Assembly (NCBI GenBank): GCA_934511335.1
Contig: CAKSWL010000123.1
Location: 1-6,623 of the forward strand
Source of the DNA: an uncultured Cloacibacillus sp.
GTDB taxonomy: Bacteria > Synergistota > Synergistia > Synergistales > Synergistaceae
Direction: 5' to 3'
Length of the DNA stretch: 6,623 nucleotides
Shown piece by piece: positions 1 through 6,416 of the stretch. The position numbers and the translations under genes are program-made. How positions within the stretch are numbered: the first letter of the stretch is position 1; each line of letters begins with the position of its first letter. A model generated the notes under the pieces. That model saw only the letters and a program-made list of their open reading frames with translations, had not been told where the DNA came from and did no database searches.

Positions 1-125
1 ACAGCGTTGATAAAGGTCCTGTTGTCTCGCGCGTTGCCGCCCCACGTCCCCTTTCTGCCTGGCAGGAGAGGTTCCAGTAATGCCCATACTTCGTCGCTTA
101 TTTGGATACGCTGCAACCTTCGCAC
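1..125 (-). CDS. IS5-family transposase, N-terminal fragment cut by the window edge
   Basis: Reading leftward from a GTG at 125-123, the frame stays open to base 1 and encodes about 41 residues. They include ISDEVWALLEPLLPGRKG followed by GGNARDNRTFINAV. This matches the N-terminal part of IS5-family transposases (IS427-like group), whose N-terminus typically has a W..I..LLPG segment, a GG, then DNR.F..AVL and RTG.PWRDLP; the last part would lie beyond the window. The protein would be a DDE transposase that moves its own element. The start is uncertain: GTG 125 and TTG 116 are both possible and neither has a clear Shine-Dalgarno sequence. It lies on the same strand as the operon and begins just after the glycosyltransferase stop. 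Whether the element is intact cannot be judged. The family call is fairly secure from the motif; the subgroup is tentative. Confidence 0.78.
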   Translation of the reverse strand, partial: MRRLQRIQISDEVWALLEPLLPGRKGTWGGNARDNRTFINA

Positions 126-153
126 CGGCGGCGTTTTCCGCGCCGGCGCGCGA
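1..153 (-). mobile_element. Left-edge part of an IS5-family insertion sequence
   Basis: The transposase fragment and its short non-coding lead (126-153) are taken as one end of an insertion sequence that continues outside the window. The inner boundary is not proven. The other end is absent, so no terminal inverted repeat or target duplication can be compared. A CTAG lies at 154-157, overlapping the synthase stop codon. It would fit the short CTAG/TA-type targets known for some IS5 subgroups, which makes 153/154 a candidate junction. The lead contains a perfect 12-bp GC palindrome at 139-150. Confidence 0.5.
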
Positions 154-1491
154 CTAGTCGAATTTGCTTTTCTTAGTCACCCACCAAGGAGCCATCGACG
201 AATCTTTATGCGATTTAAAGACCAGCTCACTGACTGTGGCCAGTAGGCTGTTGATTCGCGACGAAAATATAAAGAGGGGAAAGATCACAAGCAGCGGCAG
301 CCTCGATAGGTCCTCACGTTTTCTTTCCGAGATGAATACGAGCGAGGTCACGTACATGGCCGAGAGCAAGATAAAGTAAAAGAAGTACACGGTGGAAAGA
401 AGGCTCAGGACATAGCCGAGCGGATATGCCCAAAAGAGCCAGAGCGTGTATGTGAAGATGACGAACGGCAGGACTATCTGAGAGTAGAGCCCGTTGAGAA
501 CGGCCATGATAAAGTTCGGCCAGCCAAGCAGCCGCACGCTGAAAGCCCGCCAGTGTTTTTTGAAATAAATGAAGGACAGATCTCCGTCCCACCGCAGCCG
601 TTGTCTGAAATAGCCGGCGAAGGTGTCGGGGACATCCGTGTGCCCCATCGCCTCGGGGTCGAATATGATCCGGACCTTTCCGCCGTAGCGCCCGATGTAC
701 TGTTTTATACGCAGTGTTATGTCAAGATCCTCCGCAGTGCCGGCGTCCCACCCGCGCAGCAGTTCTACGACCGAACGCCGGAATATTCCAAAGGCTCCGG
801 AAACATTGTTGACGATATTGAATTCACTGAGCCCGGTCTTGGTCGTCTGTATCGAAATGAAGTATTCTATCGCCTGCAGCGAGGCCGCCAGCGAGCTATC
901 GGCGTTGCGGACGCGCAGGCAGCCGGAGACGGCCGCTACAGAGTCATCCTCGAAGTGACGCACAGCACGCTCGACCATGTTGTTGTCAAAGGAAGTGTCC
1001 CCGTCAAGGACGAAGATTATCTCACCTCTGATGTAGTTAAGTCCCGCGTTGATGCTGGATACGCGGCCCCCTCGCTGCCACTTAGGGACGACCTTGAGGC
1101 TTCTTCCCGCGAAGTTCCGCACATAAGCATTCATCTCAAGAGCCGCCTCGTAGGTCTCACTGTTGCATGCCGCACCGTCGATCATCACGATGAGTTCTAT
1201 CCTACCGGGATATATCTGCTCCGTAAGCGAACGAATTGTTCTCTGCACATCACGCCCCTCGCTGTAGCAGGTTATGATACACGAGACCGGCGGGAAATAC
1301 GCCCTTCTGAGCCTCTCTCTCCGGCGTTCCCATATATACTTCACTACCCCCGCATATATAAGCAACGTGTAAGGCAGTTCGTAAAATATGATAAAGGGGA
1401 TGAAGCGCATAATGAGCGGCCATACGTCTTTACTCAACACAGGCTCTATTATGGGGCTCAGAAGCAAAAGGATTTGCTCATACATCATCAA
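154..1491 (-). CDS. Family 2 processive glycosyltransferase (exopolysaccharide synthase, inner membrane)
   Basis: This is a 445-residue inner-membrane synthase of the PgaC/HasA/BcsA type, expected to polymerise a nucleotide-sugar into a beta-linked polysaccharide and pass it through its own membrane channel. The GT-A motifs are all present: D105 in VMIDGA, D163-G-D165 (the metal-binding DxD), E254-D255 (the TED motif, with D255 as the likely catalytic base) and Q297-R-L-R-W301 (the QxxRW motif of processive enzymes). Hydrophobic segments lie at about 23-50, before the catalytic domain, and at about 322-415 in several helices after it. No PilZ domain is present. A TTG at 1491 and ATGs at 1488 and 1485 compete as the start; the Shine-Dalgarno GAGGAAG (1509-1503) is 11 bases from the TTG. 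It is the last operon gene, 16 bases after the zinc-ribbon protein. The sugar and linkage cannot be told from the sequence. The processive GT2 assignment is firm. Confidence 0.93.
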   Translation of the reverse strand: MMMYEQILLLLSPIIEPVLSKDVWPLIMRFIPFIIFYELPYTLLIYAGVVKYIWERRRERLRRAYFPPVSCIITCYSEGRDVQRTIRSLTEQIYPGRIELIVMIDGAACNSETYEAALEMNAYVRNFAGRSLKVVPKWQRGGRVSSINAGLNYIRGEIIFVLDGDTSFDNNMVERAVRHFEDDSVAAVSGCLRVRNADSSLAASLQAIEYFISIQTTKTGLSEFNIVNNVSGAFGIFRRSVVELLRGWDAGTAEDLDITLRIKQYIGRYGGKVRIIFDPEAMGHTDVPDTFAGYFRQRLRWDGDLSFIYFKKHWRAFSVRLLGWPNFIMAVLNGLYSQIVLPFVIFTYTLWLFWAYPLGYVLSLLSTVYFFYFILLSAMYVTSLVFISERKREDLSRLPLLVIFPLFIFSSRINSLLATVSELVFKSHKDSSMAPWWVTKKSKFD

Positions 1492-1509
1492 TAGCGCGCT
1501 ATCTTCCTC
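1491..1509 (-). promoter_or_regulatory. Ribosome binding site of the synthase gene with a palindromic spacer
   Basis: GAGGAAG (1509-1503) overlaps the stop of the zinc-ribbon gene. It is followed by a perfect 12-base palindrome, ATAGCGCGCTAT (1502-1491), that reaches into the possible TTG start. The spacing is 11 bases to the TTG at 1491 and 14 to the ATG at 1488, somewhat long. Folding of the palindrome as a 4-bp stem could shorten the distance. Confidence 0.45.
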
Positions 1510-2974
1510 ATGCTAACTTGGCAAATTTTTTCAACAGCTCGTCGGGAGGCAGGGACTCATCTTCCGCGGAGACAGATAGGCATTTCACGGAAAGACGCAG
1601 CTTTTCCGCCCCCGGTCCCTCAAACAGCGAGCCCACATCTTCCAGCCTGCCGGCCAGCACCCGTCCTCCATCCAGGGCGGTGCGCGGCAGTATGAGCCAA
1701 AATATGCCGTCGCCATCCAGCACGGAAACGTCCGTCTCGCGTACCAATGCCTTTATTCGCGTATCTAATTCGGCTATCACCCTTCTCAGATCGGCTGCGC
1801 CGATGACCTCTTCTGCATCCGACAGGCCGGATAGTTTCACTCTCAGAAGAGAGAAATCCTCGTCAGGGTAGCGGCGGCGAAGGCTCAGCAACCACTTTAT
1901 TATGCCGCAGAATATCTGCATGCTGACGACGTTGGTATCGCCAAAGAGCATGAATTCCTCGGATATAATACCGGCGCGCACCGCCTCCGCGCCCCTGTCG
2001 CTCAGCCTGTAGCCGTAGAAATTGTTGACCGCCAGTTCGCTGGGCGGCGACTTGGTGGCGCAGTTGAGACACGAGACTCTGACGTCAGGATCAACAAAAG
2101 CGGAACCACAGTCCTCGCACTGGTACGACTCAAGCGGATGGTCGTAATCACTGCCGATATGGCGCAGTTTGGCGTCACAGCGCGGGCAGGACAGCGAAAA
2201 GCCCTGCCGGAACTCCGCCTCAGGGGCCACGCAGCCGCAGGTAAAGCAATGGACCATTCTCTTTCTGGCGATATTCAGGCTGCCACAGTCAGGACAGATA
2301 TCGATATAATTGAGATAGCCGGTCTGGCATTTAGGACAAAGCCTAATCCGGTCATACACCGTAGTCTGCTCTATATAGCCGCACCGCTGCAGGCTTCTGA
2401 TCCATTCTGTCGCCTTCATCATTTCCGCACAGTCGAATATACGGCTGTCGTATGGCTGGGCTCCGCAGCCATCCCAATGTCTGTAGCCGGCCGCCGGATC
2501 ATGTTCCATGACCGCCGCGGCGCTCGGATAACCGTATATCCATTTCGACCCCGGAACGCAGTAGGGCTTCAGCTCGCAGCCGCCTCGCACGTACATGTAG
2601 CTTAGCATCCGCAGTTTATAGCTTCCCCGCAGCGATGATATTTTTATCCGCTCTCCCCGGCTCAATATCGCCTCTCCCTCCCTCGCGACAGCCTTCAAAT
2701 CATCGAAAATGCCGTCCGCAAGAACATCGATGCTACGTACAGAATGGGTGAAGTATAGCGGGGCGTAGCAGAAGACGGGGCTTTGGCGAAGCATCGATAT
2801 ATTTTTATAATACTCAAGCTCATAGCCCGGCTCGAGCCGCGAAGTGTCGATCACCACCGTGGCGGGCTCCCGCTCCGCGGCAATGAGCTCCGCCACCGAC
2901 CGGTAACGGCGGGCGGCGCCCTCCGCCGTGCCGGCGGCAGCGGAGGTAAGTAGCAAAACGGAATATTTTTTCAT
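1508..2974 (-). CDS. Zinc-ribbon (TackOD1-like) protein with degenerate GGDEF-like C-terminus, putative synthase regulator
   Basis: This is a 488-residue soluble protein with no signal peptide or membrane segment. Residues 1-105 look like a worn receiver-type alpha/beta domain (YSVLLLT, then TVVIDTS). Residues about 110-325 carry six CxxC knuckles: 213/216, 227/230, 243/246, 263/266, 286/289 and 302/305. These fit three zinc ribbons and resemble the TackOD1 output domain, including the preceding LRMLSYMYVRGG and YGYPSAAAV stretch; this match is from memory and tentative. Residues about 345-480 resemble a diguanylate-cyclase fold: ETDVSVLDGDGIFWLILPRT lines up with the usual R.sD...R.GGDEF..LLP.T. 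The signature is GDGIF (421-425) in place of GGDEF, so catalysis is unlikely. The position between adaptor and synthase suggests a sensor or activator of polymer synthesis. ATG 2974 is preceded by TAGGAG overlapping the stop of the previous gene, about 12 bases away. Confidence 0.8.
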   Translation of the reverse strand: MKKYSVLLLTSAAAGTAEGAARRYRSVAELIAAEREPATVVIDTSRLEPGYELEYYKNISMLRQSPVFCYAPLYFTHSVRSIDVLADGIFDDLKAVAREGEAILSRGERIKISSLRGSYKLRMLSYMYVRGGCELKPYCVPGSKWIYGYPSAAAVMEHDPAAGYRHWDGCGAQPYDSRIFDCAEMMKATEWIRSLQRCGYIEQTTVYDRIRLCPKCQTGYLNYIDICPDCGSLNIARKRMVHCFTCGCVAPEAEFRQGFSLSCPRCDAKLRHIGSDYDHPLESYQCEDCGSAFVDPDVRVSCLNCATKSPPSELAVNNFYGYRLSDRGAEAVRAGIISEEFMLFGDTNVVSMQIFCGIIKWLLSLRRRYPDEDFSLLRVKLSGLSDAEEVIGAADLRRVIAELDTRIKALVRETDVSVLDGDGIFWLILPRTALDGGRVLAGRLEDVGSLFEGPGAEKLRLSVKCLSVSAEDESLPPDELLKKFAKLA

Positions 2975-2989
2975 CTCTAAAATCCGCTC

Positions 2990-4021
2990 CTAACGAAAAA
3001 ATCTTATGCCCCAGTCGACACGGACCGGCATACCGTTGACGCTCTCCTCAGGCAAAAGGCGTTCGTCTGGTTTTAAAAAGACGACGATGCCGCGCCGGCC
3101 GGAGAGTATCGTGTCGGAGAGGCCTCCGGGGACGCTGCCGGCGTTCAGCGGCGGCTCCGCCACCGTCGCACCAATTGTCCTGCCGCTGCCTGGGAGGTGC
3201 ACTTTTACGGTGTTTCCGGGGCGCACCCGCTCGTCATAATTCTCTGGAAAAACATAGGCTACGATGTATGGCTCCTCCGGATCGGCGATCCGCAGCAGTT
3301 CACGCTCGCCCGCCGTGTCGTAACCGGCGGTGACGGAAATAGACTCGACTCTTCCAGCCCGCGGGGCGTATAACGTGAGCGGGGCGCTCATTTTCTTCTC
3401 CTGCATCTTTGCATACCTCTTCAGATATATTTTCCTGATCTCGGCGCTTTGGTCCGGCGGTACGGCGGCGGAGCGCCGCCACGCCTCACGGTCGTTTTGC
3501 GCGGCGATCAGCCGTTCTTTAGCATGATTGTATTCGGCGCGCGTGGCCGCGCCTTTTTTCATCAGCTCTTTCATGACGCGCTCCTCGTTGGCAAGATGTT
3601 CTATTAGGCCGTTCATGTAAACCGGCGGCTTGAGACGCGGCGCGGCGGCAGTCCCTTCCAGCGCCTCAAGCTCGGCCTTCACCCTTTTCAGCTCCGCCGC
3701 CGCGGCCTCCGGAATAGACCTCTTTATCTCGAGCAGCGGGCTGCCGGCGTTCACATTTTCTCCCGGCTTCACATACACCTTCGTCACTACCCCCGCCTCA
3801 AGGGCCTTCACAGGGTAGACATCCATCGCCACCGCTCCCGAAGAAGAAACGAAGAACCATTTCGCCCCCAGCGACAGAAGCAGCCACAAGAACGGCGCGA
3901 ACACGACTGCCAGGATCAGCCACCAAACCGCCTTTGAAACCTTCCTCCTCGCCGGCGCATAATTTATCTTCATCCCATCCTTATTCTCGGGATTTTCTTT
4001 TTTTACGAACGATATTTTCAT
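2990..4021 (-). CDS. HlyD-family membrane fusion protein (periplasmic adaptor)
   Basis: This is a 343-residue adaptor expected to link the inner-membrane synthase to the TolC-type channel. There is a short cytoplasmic N-terminus with basic residues before the membrane span (RRKVSK). One membrane helix lies at about 31-52 (AVWWLILAVVFAPFLWLLL). The first half of the biotinyl-lipoyl domain is at about 71-100 (LEAGVVTKVYVKPGENVNAG). A charged helical hairpin covers about 101-210, the second lipoyl half about 215-247 (LYAPRAGRVESISVTAG), and a beta-barrel domain about 251-335. The start is placed at ATG 4021, which overlaps the upstream TGA as TGATG and has GAGGTG 8 bases ahead. A longer reading from 4048 would bury that signal in the previous gene. 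The overlap implies translational coupling. No ABC or RND pump lies beside it, which points to a polysaccharide rather than a drug or protein substrate. It resembles Alg44 in its adaptor part but lacks PilZ. Confidence 0.9.
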   Translation of the reverse strand: MKISFVKKENPENKDGMKINYAPARRKVSKAVWWLILAVVFAPFLWLLLSLGAKWFFVSSSGAVAMDVYPVKALEAGVVTKVYVKPGENVNAGSPLLEIKRSIPEAAAAELKRVKAELEALEGTAAAPRLKPPVYMNGLIEHLANEERVMKELMKKGAATRAEYNHAKERLIAAQNDREAWRRSAAVPPDQSAEIRKIYLKRYAKMQEKKMSAPLTLYAPRAGRVESISVTAGYDTAGERELLRIADPEEPYIVAYVFPENYDERVRPGNTVKVHLPGSGRTIGATVAEPPLNAGSVPGGLSDTILSGRRGIVVFLKPDERLLPEESVNGMPVRVDWGIRFFR

Positions 4022-6405
4022 CAGCGCATCACCTCGTAATCTTTCCAATCCTGCACTATGATCCCCTTATAATTACGCCTTGGGGCCAACTTTTCGTCGA
4101 TACCGCGCATAGAGGCGGAAAAACCATCCATTCCCACGGCGGCGTAGCTCTCGCTTTTAGGGAGTCCTTTCTCCACGCTCTGCGCCAGCACAAAATCGAA
4201 CTGCGGAAAACGGGAAAGAATCCCGGACATCCTCGCGGCGACTCCCGCGGCGTTCGCGGAATAGATCATCGGCGCTATATAGCCGACGTCCGAGGCCGGT
4301 AATCTTTCGGCGAGGATCTTCCCCAAAACGTCCTCAAGGTATCGCGGGTGCAGCGAGAACGAAACCGGCAGCCGCCCCGCTGCGCGCCTCGACTCTTTGA
4401 CCGTGTCGATGAGAAACTCCAGCAGCTTCGGGCGCTGCTCCGCCGCCCCCGGAAGGGAGTCCGGTTCTATGTCAAGATGTATGCCGCTGAAATCAAATGC
4501 AGACATGAATTTGATTATCAAAATCAGCTCCTCCCTCTTTTCGGGATAAAGCCAAGTCGGCTCGCCGAGCAATAGTTCCGGGGATATCCCCATCGCCGCG
4601 GCCTCCGAGAGAAGCGCCTGCAAATCATGCCGTGCCTCCTTATCTTTAAAGCTGCGCAGCTCTTTGTCCGTAAACGAGATCAACATCCTCTCAACGCCGC
4701 GCTCTTTCAGCCGAACCAGCGCGCGCCCCCGCGAGGCGGGAGAGAGAAACGGTGCGGCCTCCCATACGTAAACGCCGCCAGGCAAAAATTTCGCATCATA
4801 TTGGGGGCCCTTCGCCATGCCTGGGGCGGCGGCAAACGCCGCGGAGGGGCCGGAGAGCCAAAGAGGAGACAACATCGCCTCTATCGCTCCCGAAGAGGCC
4901 ACCGCGGCACGCGCCGACGGTTCGCCGTCACGCCCGCGCGGATAAGCGTAACTGAGGATATCGGCGCCGCTTTCCATAAAGAGAAGATACGAATCAAGCA
5001 CATCCGCCGCCACACGGTAATACTGATAGCGGCTGCTTTGCAGCTGCTCAAAAGTATCTCCGGCCAGCGAAGCGTGCCGCAGCAACCTTTCACGGACACT
5101 TTCAGATATGGCCCGCAGTCGTGAAAGCTGGGCCTCAATATTCGCCGAGGCATAAGCCGCATAGGAAAGAGCCTCCTCCGCCTCCCCCTCCAGCTTCATA
5201 CGTGTAAAGAGCGCCTCCCGTTCGGCTCTTTCATAATCGGCGCGCGCGGCAAGATTTGCCTTGTCTTCCGGCGACAGGGCGCTCTTTATAGGCTCCGATA
5301 TACTGAACCCCAGGTAGACGCCGCTGCCAAAGTCGCCTGGCTCCTCCTTGCTGCCGGTAACGCCGACGGTAATAGTGCTTTCGCGATCTATCCTCTTCGT
5401 AACCTCGACAAGCTTCGCGTATTTTTCCAACCCCTCCCGCCTCATCAAAATAGCGGGGTTCGCGGCGACATCCGCGGCGGCTCCCTCAAATGCCGGCAAG
5501 GTCGGAAAGGAAGGTTCTTCGGGCATCGGCCACATCACGCCGGTGGCGAGGCGCAGCACATGGAGCGCCTGTACCCTCCGCAGATTTGAAACGGCGACAT
5601 CACGCTTTGCCATGTCGAAGGCGGTGCGGAACTCAAGGTTGTCAGCCTCCAGCAGCAGGGCCGCCGCTCTTCTCGTATTCAAATGCCGCGTCACATCTTC
5701 CTGCGAGCTGAGGAAAATCTTTGCCAGCTTGATCTTTTGGGACTCAACCCATAAAACGGCATACGCCTTTCTCAGAGCCGCCAAATTATGAAGGGCGAGC
5801 AGCTGCGGCCGGTATTTGGAATCTATCGCCGCAATCTCGGCGTTGAGCCTGTTTATCTTGAGCTTGTTCCATGTTCCAAAAAGCGGGAAACTTAGCCCCG
5901 CCCCCAAAGTAAATTTCTCATAGCTTACATTGCTTGTACTGCCGACGTACTGAGGCTCGTCGCTATAACCGTATGAGGCGTTAAAAAAGTAACGTACACC
6001 CTCGCGCTGCCGCTCAAGCGCCTCGCCAAGCGAATCGCGCCGCATCGCAGAAATCGCGGCAAGCACCTCTGGACCATCGCCAACCCTGCTTTCAAGCTCC
6101 TCCAAAGCGGGGAAGCCCAGAGCCATGTGCGGGCAAAAAGCAAAGGCATACACCGCCGCGACAAATATCACGGAACAAAAGACTCGCCTGGCAACGCGCC
6201 GCCTTCTAGTGAAGCAAAACCTTTTGATATCTACCACCGTCCATAAATAAGGATTTATCATCGTATATAAAAAAAGAGAGCTTGTATGTATATTAAATAT
6301 ACATACAAGCTCTCTGCGTATTAATTGTGATTTTTTATTATCTACATAACTGACTGACTGACTGACTGACTGACTGACTGACTGACTGACTGACTGACTG
6401 AGCAT
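4021..6405 (-). CDS. TolC-family outer-membrane channel fused to a GH18-like TIM-barrel domain, with phase-variable leader
   Basis: The open frame is 794 residues. Residues 1-19 are SQSV repeats encoded by the CAGT tract, and 20-48 are translated through a terminator-like hairpin. A basic stretch (TRRRRVARR) and hydrophobic core (about 75-95) then form a signal peptide, with likely cleavage near ALG|FP (97/98). Residues about 98-490 are a TolC-type protein with two beta/helix repeats: FTLGAGLSFPLFGTWNKLK near 165-183 and GVYLGFSISEPIKSA near 362-376. After a linker (about 491-540), residues 541-794 look like a TIM barrel with GIHLDIEP (D645, E647), PVSFSLHP, YIAPMIYS, FVLAQSVE and GIIVQDW as successive strands. 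Typical TolC proteins end near 450-500, so the barrel is an addition. ATG 6405 has GAGG 7 bases ahead. An internal ATG at 6261 lacks a ribosome site. The channel role is firm; the hydrolase activity is inferred. Confidence 0.85.
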   Translation of the reverse strand: MLSQSVSQSVSQSVSQSVSYVDNKKSQLIRRELVCIFNIHTSSLFLYTMINPYLWTVVDIKRFCFTRRRRVARRVFCSVIFVAAVYAFAFCPHMALGFPALEELESRVGDGPEVLAAISAMRRDSLGEALERQREGVRYFFNASYGYSDEPQYVGSTSNVSYEKFTLGAGLSFPLFGTWNKLKINRLNAEIAAIDSKYRPQLLALHNLAALRKAYAVLWVESQKIKLAKIFLSSQEDVTRHLNTRRAAALLLEADNLEFRTAFDMAKRDVAVSNLRRVQALHVLRLATGVMWPMPEEPSFPTLPAFEGAAADVAANPAILMRREGLEKYAKLVEVTKRIDRESTITVGVTGSKEEPGDFGSGVYLGFSISEPIKSALSPEDKANLAARADYERAEREALFTRMKLEGEAEEALSYAAYASANIEAQLSRLRAISESVRERLLRHASLAGDTFEQLQSSRYQYYRVAADVLDSYLLFMESGADILSYAYPRGRDGEPSARAAVASSGAIEAMLSPLWLSGPSAAFAAAPGMAKGPQYDAKFLPGGVYVWEAAPFLSPASRGRALVRLKERGVERMLISFTDKELRSFKDKEARHDLQALLSEAAAMGISPELLLGEPTWLYPEKREELILIIKFMSAFDFSGIHLDIEPDSLPGAAEQRPKLLEFLIDTVKESRRAAGRLPVSFSLHPRYLEDVLGKILAERLPASDVGYIAPMIYSANAAGVAARMSGILSRFPQFDFVLAQSVEKGLPKSESYAAVGMDGFSASMRGIDEKLAPRRNYKGIIVQDWKDYEVMR
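4029..4034 (-). promoter_or_regulatory. Ribosome binding site of the HlyD-type gene, inside the end of the TolC gene
   Basis: GAGGTG lies within the last codons of the TolC-fusion gene, 8 bases before the ATG at 4021-4019. It fixes the adaptor start at the TGATG overlap and suggests that the two genes are translated in a coupled way and in matched amounts. Confidence 0.65.
6269..6315 (-). terminator. Intrinsic-terminator-like hairpin inside the leader (possible attenuator)
   Basis: Bases 6275-6294 (AGAGAGCTTGTATGTATATT) and 6296-6315 are perfect inverted repeats of 20 bp around a single central base. Read on the minus strand, the stem is followed by an unbroken run of seven T (6275-6269, the first also closing the stem). 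That is the form of a Rho-independent terminator for operon-direction transcripts. Read on the plus strand no T-run follows directly. The stem is rich in A/T pairs but long. It lies wholly within the open frame, 34 bases after the CAGT repeat and 7 bases before the internal ATG at 6261. Confidence 0.75.
6349..6400 (-). repeat. Tetranucleotide tandem repeat, 13 perfect copies of CAGT (ACTG on the + strand)
   Basis: Fifty-two bases are a perfect run of 13 four-base units, plus one extra matching base at 6401. The run lies two bases after the ATG at 6405-6403 and encodes S-Q-S-V repeats. Four is not a multiple of three, so every slipped unit shifts the frame. With 13 copies (or 10 or 16) the frame enters the signal peptide. 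With 12 copies it stops at TAG (6344-6342), and with 14 at TAA (6340-6338). Such repeats at the 5' end of genes are the classic signature of slipped-strand phase variation, as in Haemophilus lic genes. Confidence 0.95.
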
Positions 6406-6412
6406 GCCGCAC

Positions 6413-6416
6413 CCTC
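6413..6416 (-). promoter_or_regulatory. Ribosome binding site deciding the repeat-proximal start
   Basis: GAGG on the minus strand stands 7 bases before the ATG at 6405-6403. It is the only well-placed Shine-Dalgarno for the first gene. The later in-frame ATG at 6261 is preceded by the T-run and has none. This supports initiation upstream of the CAGT repeat, which makes the repeat part of the translated frame. Confidence 0.65.

Noticed and set aside
139..150. The GC palindrome CGCGCCGGCGCG as the operon terminator
   Set aside because: It is followed on the minus strand by GAAAACG, with no T-run.
553..1494. A 313-codon open frame on the plus strand opposite the synthase
   Set aside because: It is the antisense shadow of a gene with complete GT2 motifs, and its translation shows no recognisable domain.
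2138..2605. A 155-codon plus-strand open frame opposite the zinc-ribbon gene
   Set aside because: No ribosome site or domain; it mirrors the zinc-ribbon coding frame.
4022..4048. An upstream ATG at 4048 for the HlyD-type gene
   Set aside because: It would add nine residues overlapping the TolC gene and ignore the GAGGTG placed for the ATG at 4021.
4627..5124. A 165-codon plus-strand open frame opposite the TolC-fusion gene
   Set aside because: Arg-rich, low-complexity shadow typical of GC-rich antisense frames.
6130..6146. AFAFC near residue 91 of the TolC protein as a lipobox
   Set aside because: Phe at -1 before the Cys does not fit the lipobox, and a better cleavage site lies at ALG|FP.
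6349..6400. The repeat run as a CRISPR array or origin iterons
   Set aside because: The unit is only four bases with no spacers; it is a simple-sequence tract.
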